Shown here piece by piece: positions 1 to 8,226 of a stretch of DNA of 64,000 nucleotides (position 1 is its first letter; each line of letters opens with the position of its first letter). Below the pieces are notes generated by a model, which did no database searches, was not told where the DNA came from, and worked only from the letters and a program-made list of their open reading frames with translations. Source of the DNA: DATMXT01 sp963662765. Lineage in GTDB: Bacteria; Bacillota; Clostridia; Oscillospirales; Feifaniaceae. A program made the translations under genes and the position numbers. Where the stretch lies: positions 372,001 through 436,000 of the forward strand of contig CAXXUP010000008.1 of the NCBI GenBank assembly GCA_963662765.2, written 5' to 3'.

Positions 1-670
1 TGAGAATATTGGAGGATTGGAGTTTTTGCTCGAGCAGCGCCTTCATGAAGTCTTTTTGTACCCTTGTGCGCTGCACATCGCCCTCGGCATATCGGCGAAA
101 GCGCACAAGTTCCATGGCGTGTTCGCCATCGAGGTGCTGCATGCCCTCCTTGAGGTCGATATAGAGATCCTGGGTGGGGTCGGAGTATTTCATGTCCCGC
201 GGTACCTCGAAATCGACACCGCCCAAAAGGTCAATGGCAGCCTTGAAGCCCTCGAGGTCGACCATGGCGTAATAATGGATGGGGGAGCCTGTCAGCTCCT
301 TGACGCAGGAGATGAGGCCATCCAACCCGTCCCTGCCATAGACCGCGTTGAGCTTGCCGTAGTGGTTGCCAAGCTTGACCCGCGTGTCCCGCATGAGGGA
401 GATGATGTTGATACTGTGGTTGTCGAGATCGACCCTCATCATGATGATGGTGTCGGTCAGGGTGTCGGAGCCGTCAGTTCCGATGAGCAGCACGTTGAAG
501 GCCCCAGCCGGAACCGTCGCGTCGATGGATGCCGGCGGCTCCTTGTTCGTCATACCGCTTGCGGCCGACCACACGCTGAATGCAAACCACCCTGCGGCGA
601 ACAGGATCAGTGCCGCCGCCGCGAGCAAGGTGCGCTTTATAACACTTTTTTTCTTTAAATTCTGAGACAT
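1..670 (-). CDS. LytR-CpsA-Psr (LCP) family cell wall ligase, partial
   Basis: The family attaches teichoic acids or other glycopolymers from a lipid carrier to peptidoglycan on the outer face of the membrane. The gene starts at ATG 670 with a GGAGG site 14 bases upstream and runs off the left edge after about 223 codons, so the C-terminus is missing. A basic N-terminus is followed by one membrane segment (about residues 14-32). LCP core motifs follow in order: NVLLIGTDG, DTIIMMRVD, SLMRDTRV, a YGKLNAVYG block, and the arginine-rich RFRRYAEGDVQRTRVQ stretch that binds the pyrophosphate. Family call is secure from motifs; which polymer it transfers cannot be told. Confidence 0.9.
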   Translation of the reverse strand, partial: MSQNLKKKSVIKRTLLAAAALILFAAGWFAFSVWSAASGMTNKEPPASIDATVPAGAFNVLLIGTDGSDTLTDTIIMMRVDLDNHSINIISLMRDTRVKLGNHYGKLNAVYGRDGLDGLISCVKELTGSPIHYYAMVDLEGFKAAIDLLGGVDFEVPRDMKYSDPTQDLYIDLKEGMQHLDGEHAMELVRFRRYAEGDVQRTRVQKDFMKALLEQKLQSSNIL

Positions 671-770
671 TTATTTACTTAGTACCTCCAGTACTATTCA
701 TATGTTTATACGCTATTTTTGACGATACACAACTTTATTAACGCAGCGGATCAAAATTTGTTCCAACTTT

Positions 771-1247
771 TTACCGGTTGTCCCGCCCCGGAAGCCGTCT
801 CATGAGTCCCAGCAGCGGCAGTCCGAAGAGGTAGACGCTAGCGGCCTCCTCGGCCGCGAGTTGAATCATGACAAATGGCAGCGCTGCCTCGGCGGCACCG
901 ACCGCTTTGAGCAAAACCCCAATGGCCACCGCATTGATGATGACCGGCGGCAGTCCGCCCGTCAAGGGCCCTTTGCACCGGCGGGTCAACAGGGCGGCGG
1001 CAAGCGTCGCAAGGGAGCCAACGATGGCGTCGGCGATACCGTATCCGCCGATGAGGTTTGAGAGAAAGCAGCCGACAAAAAGCCCCGGCACCGCCTCCGG
1101 AAAGAGGAGTGGCAGCAAGGTCATGGCCTCGGCCACCCGAAGCTGGGTGGGGCCGAAAGAAAAGCCCGCGGTGGCCAGTGTCAGTCCGGCGTATATCGCG
1201 GCAATCAAACCCGCCTTCGCGAGCTGTTTTGCAGAATATCCTTTCAA
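771..1247 (-). CDS. queT: QueT-type ECF transporter substrate-binding (S) component
   Basis: A 158-residue, very hydrophobic protein with about five membrane segments. It matches the QueT family, S components that capture a queuosine precursor (preQ0/preQ1) and work with the shared ECF energising module. The N-terminal AKAGLIAAIYAGLT segment, the FGPTQLRVAEAMTLLP loop and the GYGIADAIVGSLATL segment are family-like. The start is TTG 1247, five bases after AGGAGG. It has its own consensus promoter and a leader of about 60 bases with a GC-rich hairpin (GGCCGG/CCGGCC) just before the ribosome binding site. I could not recognise a preQ1 riboswitch there. The ECF ATPases and EcfT are not in the window. 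Substrate is inferred from the family. Confidence 0.8.
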   Translation of the reverse strand: MKGYSAKQLAKAGLIAAIYAGLTLATAGFSFGPTQLRVAEAMTLLPLLFPEAVPGLFVGCFLSNLIGGYGIADAIVGSLATLAAALLTRRCKGPLTGGLPPVIINAVAIGVLLKAVGAAEAALPFVMIQLAAEEAASVYLFGLPLLGLMRRLPGRDNR

Positions 1248-1314
1248 TGTTCCTCCTCATGGGGCCGGCGGCACCGGCCGGGATTGTGGTCAAAGCTTGA
1301 TCAAAGCGTAAATG

Positions 1315-1343
1315 ATTATAGTACACACATTGTTTTTTTGCAA
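1315..1343 (-). promoter_or_regulatory. Promoter of queT
   Basis: On the minus strand TTGCAA (1338-1343) and TATAAT (1315-1320) are separated by 17 bases, a near-consensus vegetative promoter. Its -35 region lies inside the spacer of the divergent nfn promoter. Confidence 0.8.
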
Positions 1344-1358
1344 GCCGCAAGTTATAAT
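1330..1358 (+). promoter_or_regulatory. Promoter of the nfnAB operon
   Basis: TTGTTT (1330-1335) and TATAAT (1353-1358) are spaced by 17 bases. The -35 elements of this promoter and of the queT promoter interleave, so the two polymerases probably cannot bind at the same time. Confidence 0.65.
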
Positions 1359-1400
1359 ATTCTAATTACCATAAGTTCACAGGTTAAGGAGGAACTCGCG

Positions 1401-2219
1401 TTGGCATCCATATTTTCCAAACAAAGGCTCTCGCCCCAGATCGTATGCATGGAGATTGAGGCTCCCGCCATTGCCGCCCATGCCGCACCGGGGCAATTTG
1501 TCATCATCCGGGTCTGCGAGGAGGGGGAGCGAATTCCCTTAACCCTCGCCGACTGGGATCCCGATAAAGGAAGCGTCACCGTCATTTTCGCCGAGGTCGG
1601 GCTTACGACAAAGCTCTTGGGCAAGTTGGAGGTAGGCCAGAGCATATCCGACATCGTCGGCCCGCTCGGAAAGCCTACCGACATCCCGGATGGGGTGAAG
1701 CGGGCGGTCGTCGTGGGTGGCGGGCTTGGCTGCGCCATCGCTTGGCCGCAGGCCAAAGCGCTTTCCGCCATGGGCGCCGAGGTTGACATCATCGCCGGCT
1801 TTAAGACGGCCGAACTTGTCATTTTGGAAAAAGAGCTTGCCGCAGCCGGCCGGCTCATTTTGTGCACCGACGACGGCACGGCAGGCAAGGCCGGCTTTGT
1901 GACGGCGGCGCTCGGGGAGCTGCTTGAAGCAGGTCCGTACGACCTCGCCATCGCCATCGGCCCCTTGCCCATGATGCGAGCCATCTGCAATTTGACAAAG
2001 CCCTATGCGCTTCCCACCATCGTCAGTATGAACCCCATCATGATCGACGGCACCGGCATGTGCGGCGGCTGCCGGCTGATGGTGGGTGGCAAAGTGAAAT
2101 TTGCCTGCGTCGACGGTCCGGACTTCGACGGCCATCAAGTCGACTTCGAGGAGGCCATGACAAGGCTTTCGACCTACCGCGACTGCGAGAAATGCAAGAT
2201 GGAGGCGATGTTTGAGTGA
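1401..2219 (+). CDS. nfnA: NfnA: FAD/NAD-binding [2Fe-2S] subunit of NADH-dependent ferredoxin:NADP+ oxidoreductase
   Basis: Together with the next gene this encodes the electron-bifurcating NfnAB transhydrogenase, a cytosolic complex linking NADH, NADPH and ferredoxin pools in anaerobes. The 272-residue protein has the ferredoxin-reductase fold: flavin-binding RIPLTLADW (about residue 40), nucleotide-binding VVVGGGLGCAIAWPQAKAL (about residue 105), and a C-terminal iron-sulfur loop DGTGMCGGCR with a later Cys in KFACVDGP. TTG 1401 is chosen because AAGGAGG sits just upstream; the longer open frame upstream is promoter DNA. The stop overlaps the GTG start of nfnB. A dihydroorotate dehydrogenase electron-transfer subunit is the main alternative, but the partner gene argues for Nfn. 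Confidence 0.88.
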   Translation: MASIFSKQRLSPQIVCMEIEAPAIAAHAAPGQFVIIRVCEEGERIPLTLADWDPDKGSVTVIFAEVGLTTKLLGKLEVGQSISDIVGPLGKPTDIPDGVKRAVVVGGGLGCAIAWPQAKALSAMGAEVDIIAGFKTAELVILEKELAAAGRLILCTDDGTAGKAGFVTAALGELLEAGPYDLAIAIGPLPMMRAICNLTKPYALPTIVSMNPIMIDGTGMCGGCRLMVGGKVKFACVDGPDFDGHQVDFEEAMTRLSTYRDCEKCKMEAMFE

Positions 2220-3529
2220 GGCTTGATTTTTCCGAAGTCGCAAAAGGTCTTACCGAGGCGGAGGCCAAAGCCGCAGCGGCCCGGTGTCTCGGCTGTAAGA
2301 ACAAGCCCTGCGTTGCAGGCTGTCCCGTCGGCATCGACATCCCAGGCTTCTTGTCGGCCGTCAAAGAGGGTGATATGAAGCGGGGTTTTGATATCATCTC
2401 AAAGGACTCAGCGCTGCCGGCCGTCTGCGGCCGGGTCTGCCCGCAGGAAAACCAGTGTGAGAAACTCTGCGTGCGGGGCCTCAAAGGCGAGCCTGTGTCC
2501 ATCGGCCGCGTCGAGCGGTACTTAGGGGACCTTTTTATCGATGAGGCCCCCACGCCGCCCAAAAGACGGCTGCCGCTTTCAGTCGGCGTCGTGGGCTCCG
2601 GCCCGGCGGGGCTTACCTGTGCCGGTGAGCTGGCGAGGGCCGGCGCTGAAGTGACCGTCTACGAGGCGCTGCACGCCCCCGGCGGCGTTTTGTCCTATGG
2701 CATTCCTGAATTCCGACTGCCCAAGTCTATCGTCGGCAGCGAGATCACCAAGCTCCGGCAGCTTGGCGTCACCATCGCCTGCAATGTTGTGGTCGGCAAG
2801 ACCATCACGATGGCAGAGCTCCAAAATAAGCACGACGCCGTCTTTCTTGGCACCGGTGCCGGCCTGCCGCAGTTTTTAGGCGTTCCGGGCGAAAACTTCA
2901 TCGGAGTCTACTCGGCAAACGAATTTCTGACCCGTATTAATTTAATGAAAGCCTACCTTCCCCAAAGCCACACCCCCATTTCGGTCGGCCGCCGGGTGGC
3001 GGTTGTGGGCGGCGGCAACGTGGCCATGGACGCCGCCCGCTGTGCCCTGCGCATGGGGGCCGAGGAAGTCATGATCGTCTACCGCCGCTCCATGGAGGAG
3101 CTGCCGGCCCGTCTTGAGGAGGTGCAGCACGCAGGGGAAGAGGGCGTCGTCTTCAACCTGCTGCGAAATCCCACCCGGATTTTGGGCGAGGGCGGACGGG
3201 TTACCGGCATGGAGTGTGTCCGCATGGTGCTCGGGGAGCCCGACGCCTCCGGCCGGCGCAGTCCCGTGCCGGAACCGGGGAGTGAATTCACCTTCCCAAT
3301 CGACACCGTCGTCATCGCCATCGGCAACAGCCCCAACCCGGTTTTGACCGCCTCCACCGAAGGGCTTGAGACCGACCGGCGGGGCCGCATCACGGCGGAT
3401 GAGTGGGGCGCCACCACCATGTCCGGCGTCTTTGCGGGCGGCGATGCCGTAACCGGGGCCGCCACTGTCATTCTGGCCATGGGGGCCGGTAAAAAAGCAG
3501 CACAAGCCATTCTGTCCGACTACGAGTAA
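2216..3529 (+). CDS. nfnB: NfnB: NADPH-binding [4Fe-4S] subunit of NADH-dependent ferredoxin:NADP+ oxidoreductase
   Basis: A 437-residue relative of the glutamate synthase small subunit. The N-terminal ferredoxin-like domain has two cysteine groups: CLGCKNKPCVAGCP (about residues 24-37) and CGRVCPQENQCEKLC (about residues 70-84). An FAD-binding GSGPAGLTCAGELA follows near residue 127, an NADPH-binding VVGGGNVAMDAARCALRMG near residue 263, and a C-terminal GGDAVTGAATVILAMGAGK flavin motif. Translation starts at GTG 2216 and overlaps the nfnA stop by four bases, as expected for coupled subunits. No large glutamate synthase subunit is nearby, which favours Nfn over GltD. Confidence 0.88.
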   Translation: MRLDFSEVAKGLTEAEAKAAAARCLGCKNKPCVAGCPVGIDIPGFLSAVKEGDMKRGFDIISKDSALPAVCGRVCPQENQCEKLCVRGLKGEPVSIGRVERYLGDLFIDEAPTPPKRRLPLSVGVVGSGPAGLTCAGELARAGAEVTVYEALHAPGGVLSYGIPEFRLPKSIVGSEITKLRQLGVTIACNVVVGKTITMAELQNKHDAVFLGTGAGLPQFLGVPGENFIGVYSANEFLTRINLMKAYLPQSHTPISVGRRVAVVGGGNVAMDAARCALRMGAEEVMIVYRRSMEELPARLEEVQHAGEEGVVFNLLRNPTRILGEGGRVTGMECVRMVLGEPDASGRRSPVPEPGSEFTFPIDTVVIAIGNSPNPVLTASTEGLETDRRGRITADEWGATTMSGVFAGGDAVTGAATVILAMGAGKKAAQAILSDYE

Positions 3530-3571
3530 CCAAAGCCCACTGCAAATATTTTAAATAACGGAGGTATGAAG

Positions 3572-4042
3572 ATGGACGTCTATGAAAAGCTCAAAGAGCT
3601 TGGAATCACCCTCACGCCCCCCGCAAAGCCCTTCGCCTCGTTTTTGCCGGCGAAGGCTTTTGGGGACAATCTGCTCTATGTGTCGGGGTCGGGCCCCGTC
3701 TTTAACCCCGACGGCACCCCGCCCTACGTCGGGCAGGTCGGCGGTGAATTGACCCTTGAAGAGGGGTATGCCGCCGCCCGCAGCTGCGGTGTGGCGCTGC
3801 TGTCAGCCATGCACAACACCATTGGCGACTTAAACCGGGTTAAAAGTATTGTCAAAGTCTTTGGGCTTATAAACAGTGCTCCAGGCTTCTATAAGCAGCC
3901 GGCAGTTTTGAACGGCTTTTCCGACCTGATGGCAGAGGTCTTTGGTGAGGACGGCCGGCATGCCCGGTCGGCCATGGGTACCTCCTCCCTCCCTTTCAAC
4001 ATCCCGGTTGAGGTTGAAATGCTGGTCGAACTGAAAAGCTGA
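3572..4042 (+). CDS. RidA/YjgF family protein (enamine/imine deaminase type)
   Basis: RidA proteins form trimers in the cytosol and hydrolyse reactive enamines and imines made by PLP enzymes and in purine or pyrimidine breakdown. This 156-residue protein belongs to the longer RidA branch. The C-terminal GRHARSAMGTSSLPFNIPVE keeps the substrate-binding Arg and the end-strand signature. ATG 3572 is preferred over ATG 3566 because GGAGG (3560-3564) is seven bases from the former and touches the latter. It lies 42 bases after nfnB and just before a creatininase-family gene, which points to a small nitrogen-compound pathway. The actual substrate is unknown. Confidence 0.85.
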   Translation: MDVYEKLKELGITLTPPAKPFASFLPAKAFGDNLLYVSGSGPVFNPDGTPPYVGQVGGELTLEEGYAAARSCGVALLSAMHNTIGDLNRVKSIVKVFGLINSAPGFYKQPAVLNGFSDLMAEVFGEDGRHARSAMGTSSLPFNIPVEVEMLVELKS

Positions 4043-4075
4043 GGCGACAGTAACAAAACAAGGAAGGTGAACCGC

Positions 4076-4831
4076 TTGAAAAAAATCCTAATTGAAGAGA
4101 TGAGCTGGCCCGAGGTCAAGGCCGCACTGGACTTAGGATATGACACCGTGATCATCTGCGCTGCCTCGTCGGAGCAGCACGGCCCTCACATGGCCGAGTC
4201 GACCGACGCCGTCATCGGTGCAGCCCAGTCGGAGGCGCTTGCAAAGCGGCTCGGCTACGCCCTTGTCGCGCCCGTCATCCGGCCAGGGCTGTCCGACCAC
4301 CACATGGCACTGCCAGGCTCCATTTCGCTGCGCCCCGAAACTTTCAAAATGCTTCTTGAGGACTATGTCTCGGCTTTTGTGCGCCACGGCTTCAAAAACA
4401 TCGTGCTGCTCTCCTCCCACGGCGGCAACTTCGCTACAGTCGCCAAGATCGCCGAGGAGCTGGATAAAAAATACCCCGCGAAGATCGTCAGCGGTTTCCC
4501 GATTGAGGCGCTGGTCGACCTTCTGGTCGAGCAGGAAGAGGCCGCAGGGCTGCCCAAGGCCTCCTGCGGCGGCCATGCCTGCACCTGGGAGACCTCGGTC
4601 ATGCTCTATCTGCGGCCGGACCTCGTCAACATGGACATGGCGGCTCAAGGCTTCATGGGCAAGGTGGACAAGGCGCTGACCGATCGGCTCTTCAAGGAGG
4701 GAATCGTCGCCATGTCACCGACCGGTATCATCGGCGATGCCCGGTATGCGACAGCGGATCTGGGCAAGCTCTTTTTCAATGGGCTTGTCGACATTCTGGA
4801 GGCCGATGCCCGAAAAAAGCTCGGCAAATGA
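4076..4831 (+). CDS. Creatininase family protein (metal-dependent amidohydrolase)
   Basis: The family contains creatinine amidohydrolase and related enzymes that open cyclic amides using two metal ions. Ligand motifs are visible: an SSEQHGPHMAESTDA segment near residue 30 (Glu, His, Asp), a SHGGN motif near residue 120, and CGGHACTWETS near residue 170 carrying the last His and Glu. The 251-residue length is normal. TTG 4076 is chosen because AAGGAAGGTGA ends five bases upstream; GTG 4067 lies inside that site. It is cotranscribed with ridA and a GNAT gene, and convergent nucleoside-hydrolase genes lie beyond a terminator. The substrate cannot be named; other members act in pterin, riboflavin-like and mycofactocin chemistry. 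Confidence 0.82.
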   Translation: MKKILIEEMSWPEVKAALDLGYDTVIICAASSEQHGPHMAESTDAVIGAAQSEALAKRLGYALVAPVIRPGLSDHHMALPGSISLRPETFKMLLEDYVSAFVRHGFKNIVLLSSHGGNFATVAKIAEELDKKYPAKIVSGFPIEALVDLLVEQEEAAGLPKASCGGHACTWETSVMLYLRPDLVNMDMAAQGFMGKVDKALTDRLFKEGIVAMSPTGIIGDARYATADLGKLFFNGLVDILEADARKKLGK

Positions 4832-4864
4832 ACTTTGCTGAAAGCCTCAAAGGTGGAGGGCCAC

Positions 4865-5317
4865 ATGGACGATTTTGAATTTCTCGATACGGCAGACCTC
4901 AAAGATGGCGAACTCATGCTACGGCTTGAGGGTGTCAGGCCCGTCGAGGAGCGAAGCGGCGTTCCAGCCTATGTTTTTTCCATCTGCGATGCTGTGACGG
5001 GCGAAAAAATGGGGCACCTCTCCTTTCGGGTCGGCCATAACGACAATCTCTATTACCACGGCAACATCGGCTACAGTGTCGATGCGCCATACCGTGGCCG
5101 TCACTACGCCGAAAAAGCCTGTCGGCTTGTGTTCCGGCTCGCCAAAAATCACGGCATGGAGCATCTCATCATCACTTGTGACCCGGACAACGCTGCTTCT
5201 CGAAAGACCTGCGAACACCTCGGGGCGGAGCTGCTTGAAATAGCCGATATCCCCGCCGGTCACTATCTGCGTGCGGCAGCCTCCCTGCAAAAGTGCATTT
5301 ATCTCGTAAGGCTATAA
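4865..5317 (+). CDS. GNAT family N-acetyltransferase
   Basis: A 150-residue acetyl-CoA-dependent transferase. The acetyl-CoA pyrophosphate loop is YRGRHYAEKACRLVFRLA (about residues 78-95, R-G-x-x-x-A pattern), preceded by a beta strand HGNIGYSVDAP and followed by CDPDNAASRKTCEHLGAELLE, typical of the last two GNAT motifs. ATG 4865 follows GGAGGG closely. It ends the operon nfnAB-ridA-creatininase-GNAT and is followed by a terminator. The acceptor is unknown; small-molecule amines or a protein N-terminus are both possible. Confidence 0.82.
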   Translation: MDDFEFLDTADLKDGELMLRLEGVRPVEERSGVPAYVFSICDAVTGEKMGHLSFRVGHNDNLYYHGNIGYSVDAPYRGRHYAEKACRLVFRLAKNHGMEHLIITCDPDNAASRKTCEHLGAELLEIADIPAGHYLRAAASLQKCIYLVRL

Positions 5318-5331
5318 TCATACAATAAAAG

Positions 5332-5360
5332 AAAAAGGACAGCCTTGGCCGTCCTTTTTT
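5332..5360. terminator. Bidirectional terminator between GNAT and nucleoside hydrolase genes
   Basis: AAAAAGGAC and GTCCTTTTTT pair around a ten-base loop, with a T-run on either strand. It separates two convergent operons ending at 5317 and 5368. Confidence 0.85.
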
Positions 5361-5367
5361 TGTGTCT

Positions 5368-6294
5368 TTAGTTTAGATTGCCGATATTCTCTTGCAGCAC
5401 CTCGACATATCCGTCCCGGTCGCCCGACAGCGGAATGAAGCAATTCGGCACTTTTTTTGTAAAGCCATACCAGTCAACCACCGTGCGCCCGCGCGTCTTT
5501 GCCCCCCGGGTTTCAATGACGACATTGAATTCTTTTATCTCAAAAAGGTTCGGCCTAAGCCAGCAGACGGCTGCAACAGCGTCGTAAATGGGCCAGCCAC
5601 CTTCCCTTCCATACCGCTTGGAGACGGCGATGCCGGCCTCCCCGATTTCAGCGGCAAGAGCGCCGGCCTTGCCGAGGGTGCCGAGCGAGAGCAGTTCTTC
5701 GAGTGTGATGAGCATGCTGTTGGCGATCTCAAGAGTCGCCATAGTGAGCTTCACGCCGCTCTCGAAGACGATGCGGGCAGCCTCTGGATCTACATAGATG
5801 TTGAATTCAGACTGGAGGGTGGCGTTTCCGCCGACTATGGACCCACCCATGATAAAGATATCGCCCAAAAGCCCCCTCAGATCGGGGTGGGCAAGGAGCG
5901 CTTTTGCCACGTTGGTCAGCGGCCCAATGGCCATCAGGGTCAGTTCACCGGGGTGCTCTTTGGCCGCTTTGTAAATGCCTTCGACAGCGTCCTCCGGCTC
6001 CGGCTTTTTCGCAGGATCGGCAAGGCAAATGCCGCCAAGCCCCGCCGAACCGTGGACGTCGGCCGCCGAGTTTAAGGCGCCGAGCAGGGGGCCCGCGGCG
6101 CCGGCGTAGACCGGAATATCGGACCTCCCCGCCGCTTCGACGAGGCAGAGCAGGTTATTTAAGGTGTGGTGCAGCTCGACATTTCCACCGACAGCCGACA
6201 TGCCGCAGACCGTCACATCCTTATCCCCCAGCAGGGTCAGGATGGCGATGGCGTCGTCTATGCCGGGATCGGTGTCTAAAAACAGGTATCTCAT
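5368..6294 (-). CDS. Nucleoside hydrolase (IUNH family), downstream copy
   Basis: Hydrolyses the N-glycosidic bond of nucleosides to ribose and base in the cytosol. The calcium-binding N-terminal signature DTDPGIDDAIA is at residues 7-17, and the middle of the protein has the family block IGPLTNVAKALLAHPDL, followed by IMGGSIVGGN and SEFNIYVDPEAARIVF. Length (308 residues) is typical. ATG 6294 overlaps the TGA of the upstream hydrolase by four bases. It is the last gene of an operon with a nucleoside-type ABC importer, so it probably acts on imported nucleosides. Paralogous to but clearly diverged from its neighbour, suggesting different base preference. Confidence 0.9.
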   Translation of the reverse strand: MRYLFLDTDPGIDDAIAILTLLGDKDVTVCGMSAVGGNVELHHTLNNLLCLVEAAGRSDIPVYAGAAGPLLGALNSAADVHGSAGLGGICLADPAKKPEPEDAVEGIYKAAKEHPGELTLMAIGPLTNVAKALLAHPDLRGLLGDIFIMGGSIVGGNATLQSEFNIYVDPEAARIVFESGVKLTMATLEIANSMLITLEELLSLGTLGKAGALAAEIGEAGIAVSKRYGREGGWPIYDAVAAVCWLRPNLFEIKEFNVVIETRGAKTRGRTVVDWYGFTKKVPNCFIPLSGDRDGYVEVLQENIGNLN

Positions 6295-7226
6295 ACCGGC
6301 ACCTCCTTGGGATAACGCTCAAAGGCAGCGCAGAGCAGGTCGATGAAACCCTGCCGGTCGATGCCCACAACGGCCTTATGAGGGTGCGGGGCATCCCATG
6401 GCCACATATTGGCGATGATGGTTCCGTCGCAAAACTCAGAGGCGCACTCGGTGTCGAGGGTACATTCCAAGGTCTCGAAGAGGTCGGGACGCAGCTCGTA
6501 GGCGACGGCGCAGGGGTCATGCAGCGGAATCCCGACGGTGCCGGCCTGATGGTAGAGCTTGAAGAAGTCGATGAGCTCGGCAGCCAGTCTGCCGCCGACG
6601 GTGCCGATGCCCCGGAACAATTCGATGTCTTCCTCGGTCAGATAGGCTTTGTGGGTGACGTCGAGGCCATTCATGACGACCGGCAACCCGCTTTTAAAGA
6701 GCACGGCGGCAGCCTCCGGGTCGACCATGATGTTGAACTCGGCCGCCGCCGACCAGTTGCCGCCTAAGACCGCGCCGCCCATGATGGTGACGTGGTCAAT
6801 TTTGGGGAGCAGATCGGGCCTGGCCAAAATGAGCTTTGCGACGTTTGTCTGGGGGCCGACCGACACGATGGTAACCGGGACCTGCGACTCCTCCAGCACC
6901 TTGACCTGCAGCTCCAATGCCGACAAGGATGACGGGGCAAGGATTTTTTCGGGGAAGACGGGGCCGTCGAGCCCGGTCTCACCGTGGACCCCCGGGGCTG
7001 TCATGAGGGGGCGCATGAGGGGGTGTGCGGCACCCGCCGCAACCGGGACTTCTTTCCCGAGATAGGTCAGCACTTTGCGGGCGTTGACGAAAGTTTTGTC
7101 AAGTGTCTGGTTTCCGGCCACCGTCGTGATGGCCCGCACGTCGAGCTCGGGCGAGGCCATGGCCAGAATGATGGCGATGGCGTCGTCGTGCCCGGGGTCG
7201 CAATCGATGATGATGGGTCTTGACAT
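6291..7226 (-). CDS. Nucleoside hydrolase (IUNH family), upstream copy
   Basis: Second ribonucleoside hydrolase of the operon, 311 residues. Calcium-site motif DCDPGHDDAIA at residues 8-18, VGPQTNVAKLILARPDL near residue 122, IMGGAVLGGNWSAAAEFNIMVDP in the middle and HDPCAVAYELRPDLF near residue 238, carrying the conserved C-terminal His-Asp pair. ATG 7226 has an AAAGGAG site. It lies 67 bases downstream of the permease genes. Confidence 0.9.
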   Translation of the reverse strand: MSRPIIIDCDPGHDDAIAIILAMASPELDVRAITTVAGNQTLDKTFVNARKVLTYLGKEVPVAAGAAHPLMRPLMTAPGVHGETGLDGPVFPEKILAPSSLSALELQVKVLEESQVPVTIVSVGPQTNVAKLILARPDLLPKIDHVTIMGGAVLGGNWSAAAEFNIMVDPEAAAVLFKSGLPVVMNGLDVTHKAYLTEEDIELFRGIGTVGGRLAAELIDFFKLYHQAGTVGIPLHDPCAVAYELRPDLFETLECTLDTECASEFCDGTIIANMWPWDAPHPHKAVVGIDRQGFIDLLCAAFERYPKEVPV

Positions 7227-7293
7227 ATGCGGCTCCTTTCACATGGATTTTTGTCCTGTAAGGCGTGTCCGTCGGACTTTGCTTACATCGCTC

Positions 7294-8226
7294 TTACAGC
7301 GTGTCCTTCAGCCGTTTTTTCTCGCGCCAGGCATAGGCCGCAAGGCCTAAAATGGTGGCGAAATACGGGATGCCGGCCACAAGCTCGTAGGCGATGTTGA
7401 GCGTCTGCATTGTGTTTGCGACAGCCATGGCGAGGCCGAAGAAGACCGACGACACCATCGTGCCGACCGGCGTTGCGCGGCCCATGGCCTCCGCGGCCAG
7501 CGCGATGAAGCCGCGTCCGGCTGTCATGTCCCGCGCAAACCATGAAACGTAGCCCATCGACATGTGGGCGCCGCCAAGTCCGGCCATGATGCCGGACAGG
7601 ATGAGGGCGATGCACTTCATCTTGGTAACATTGATGCCGACCGAAGCGGCTGCGCCCGGGTTTTCGCCGACCGCACGGATGCGAAGTCCTAAGGGGGTCT
7701 TATAGAGCAGGTAGGCCATGATGGCGACGGCAGCGAAAGCAACATAGGTGAGCAGGTTCTGTCCCGACAGTATGTCGCCCAGCACCGGAATATCTTTGAC
7801 GATCGGAATGTTCACCTTAGGCAGGTTGTAGCTGCGCATGGAGGAGGAGATGCCCTTTTGTCCGGTCAGTAGGAACAGCACGAAAATGGTTCCGGCAGAG
7901 CCGATGGAGTTGACCGCGACGCCGGCCAGTACCCCGTTTGTTTTGAGGCCTAAAATGAGGTAGGCCATGACGGCACCGACGATGCCGCCGATGACAATGG
8001 CGGCCGCGAGTCCCATCCAGGGCCCTGTCACCTCGTTGCCAAGGGATGAGACGGCGACACCGGCCAAGGCGGAAATCAGCATGGTGCCCTCAAGTCCGAT
8101 GTTGGCGCATCCTGCCCGGTCGGAAATCATGGCGCCCAAGGCCGCCAGAAGGATGGGGGTGGAAATTCGCAAAATGGAGGCCGCAAAGGTGGCGTTAAAA
8201 ATGGAATCTAAAATGGTATCAAGCAT
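7294..8226 (-). CDS. ABC nucleoside importer, second permease subunit (YufQ/NupQ-like)
   Basis: A 310-residue integral membrane protein of the BPD_transp_2 family with about eight to ten membrane segments. The region after DRAGCANIGLEGTMLISALAGV (about residue 36) is the hallmark of the nucleoside/simple-sugar permeases (RbsC and YufQ type), and RIRAVGENPGAAASVGINV (about residue 186) is the cytoplasmic loop that docks on the ATPase. The start overlaps the stop of the first permease by eight bases. It pairs with the 8219-9310 product in the transporter. Confidence 0.87.
   Translation of the reverse strand: MLDTILDSIFNATFAASILRISTPILLAALGAMISDRAGCANIGLEGTMLISALAGVAVSSLGNEVTGPWMGLAAAIVIGGIVGAVMAYLILGLKTNGVLAGVAVNSIGSAGTIFVLFLLTGQKGISSSMRSYNLPKVNIPIVKDIPVLGDILSGQNLLTYVAFAAVAIMAYLLYKTPLGLRIRAVGENPGAAASVGINVTKMKCIALILSGIMAGLGGAHMSMGYVSWFARDMTAGRGFIALAAEAMGRATPVGTMVSSVFFGLAMAVANTMQTLNIAYELVAGIPYFATILGLAAYAWREKKRLKDTL

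Noticed and set aside
17..665. Plus-strand open frames over the first 660 bases
   Set aside because: The minus strand encodes an unmistakable LCP protein across the whole stretch; the plus frames are shadows.
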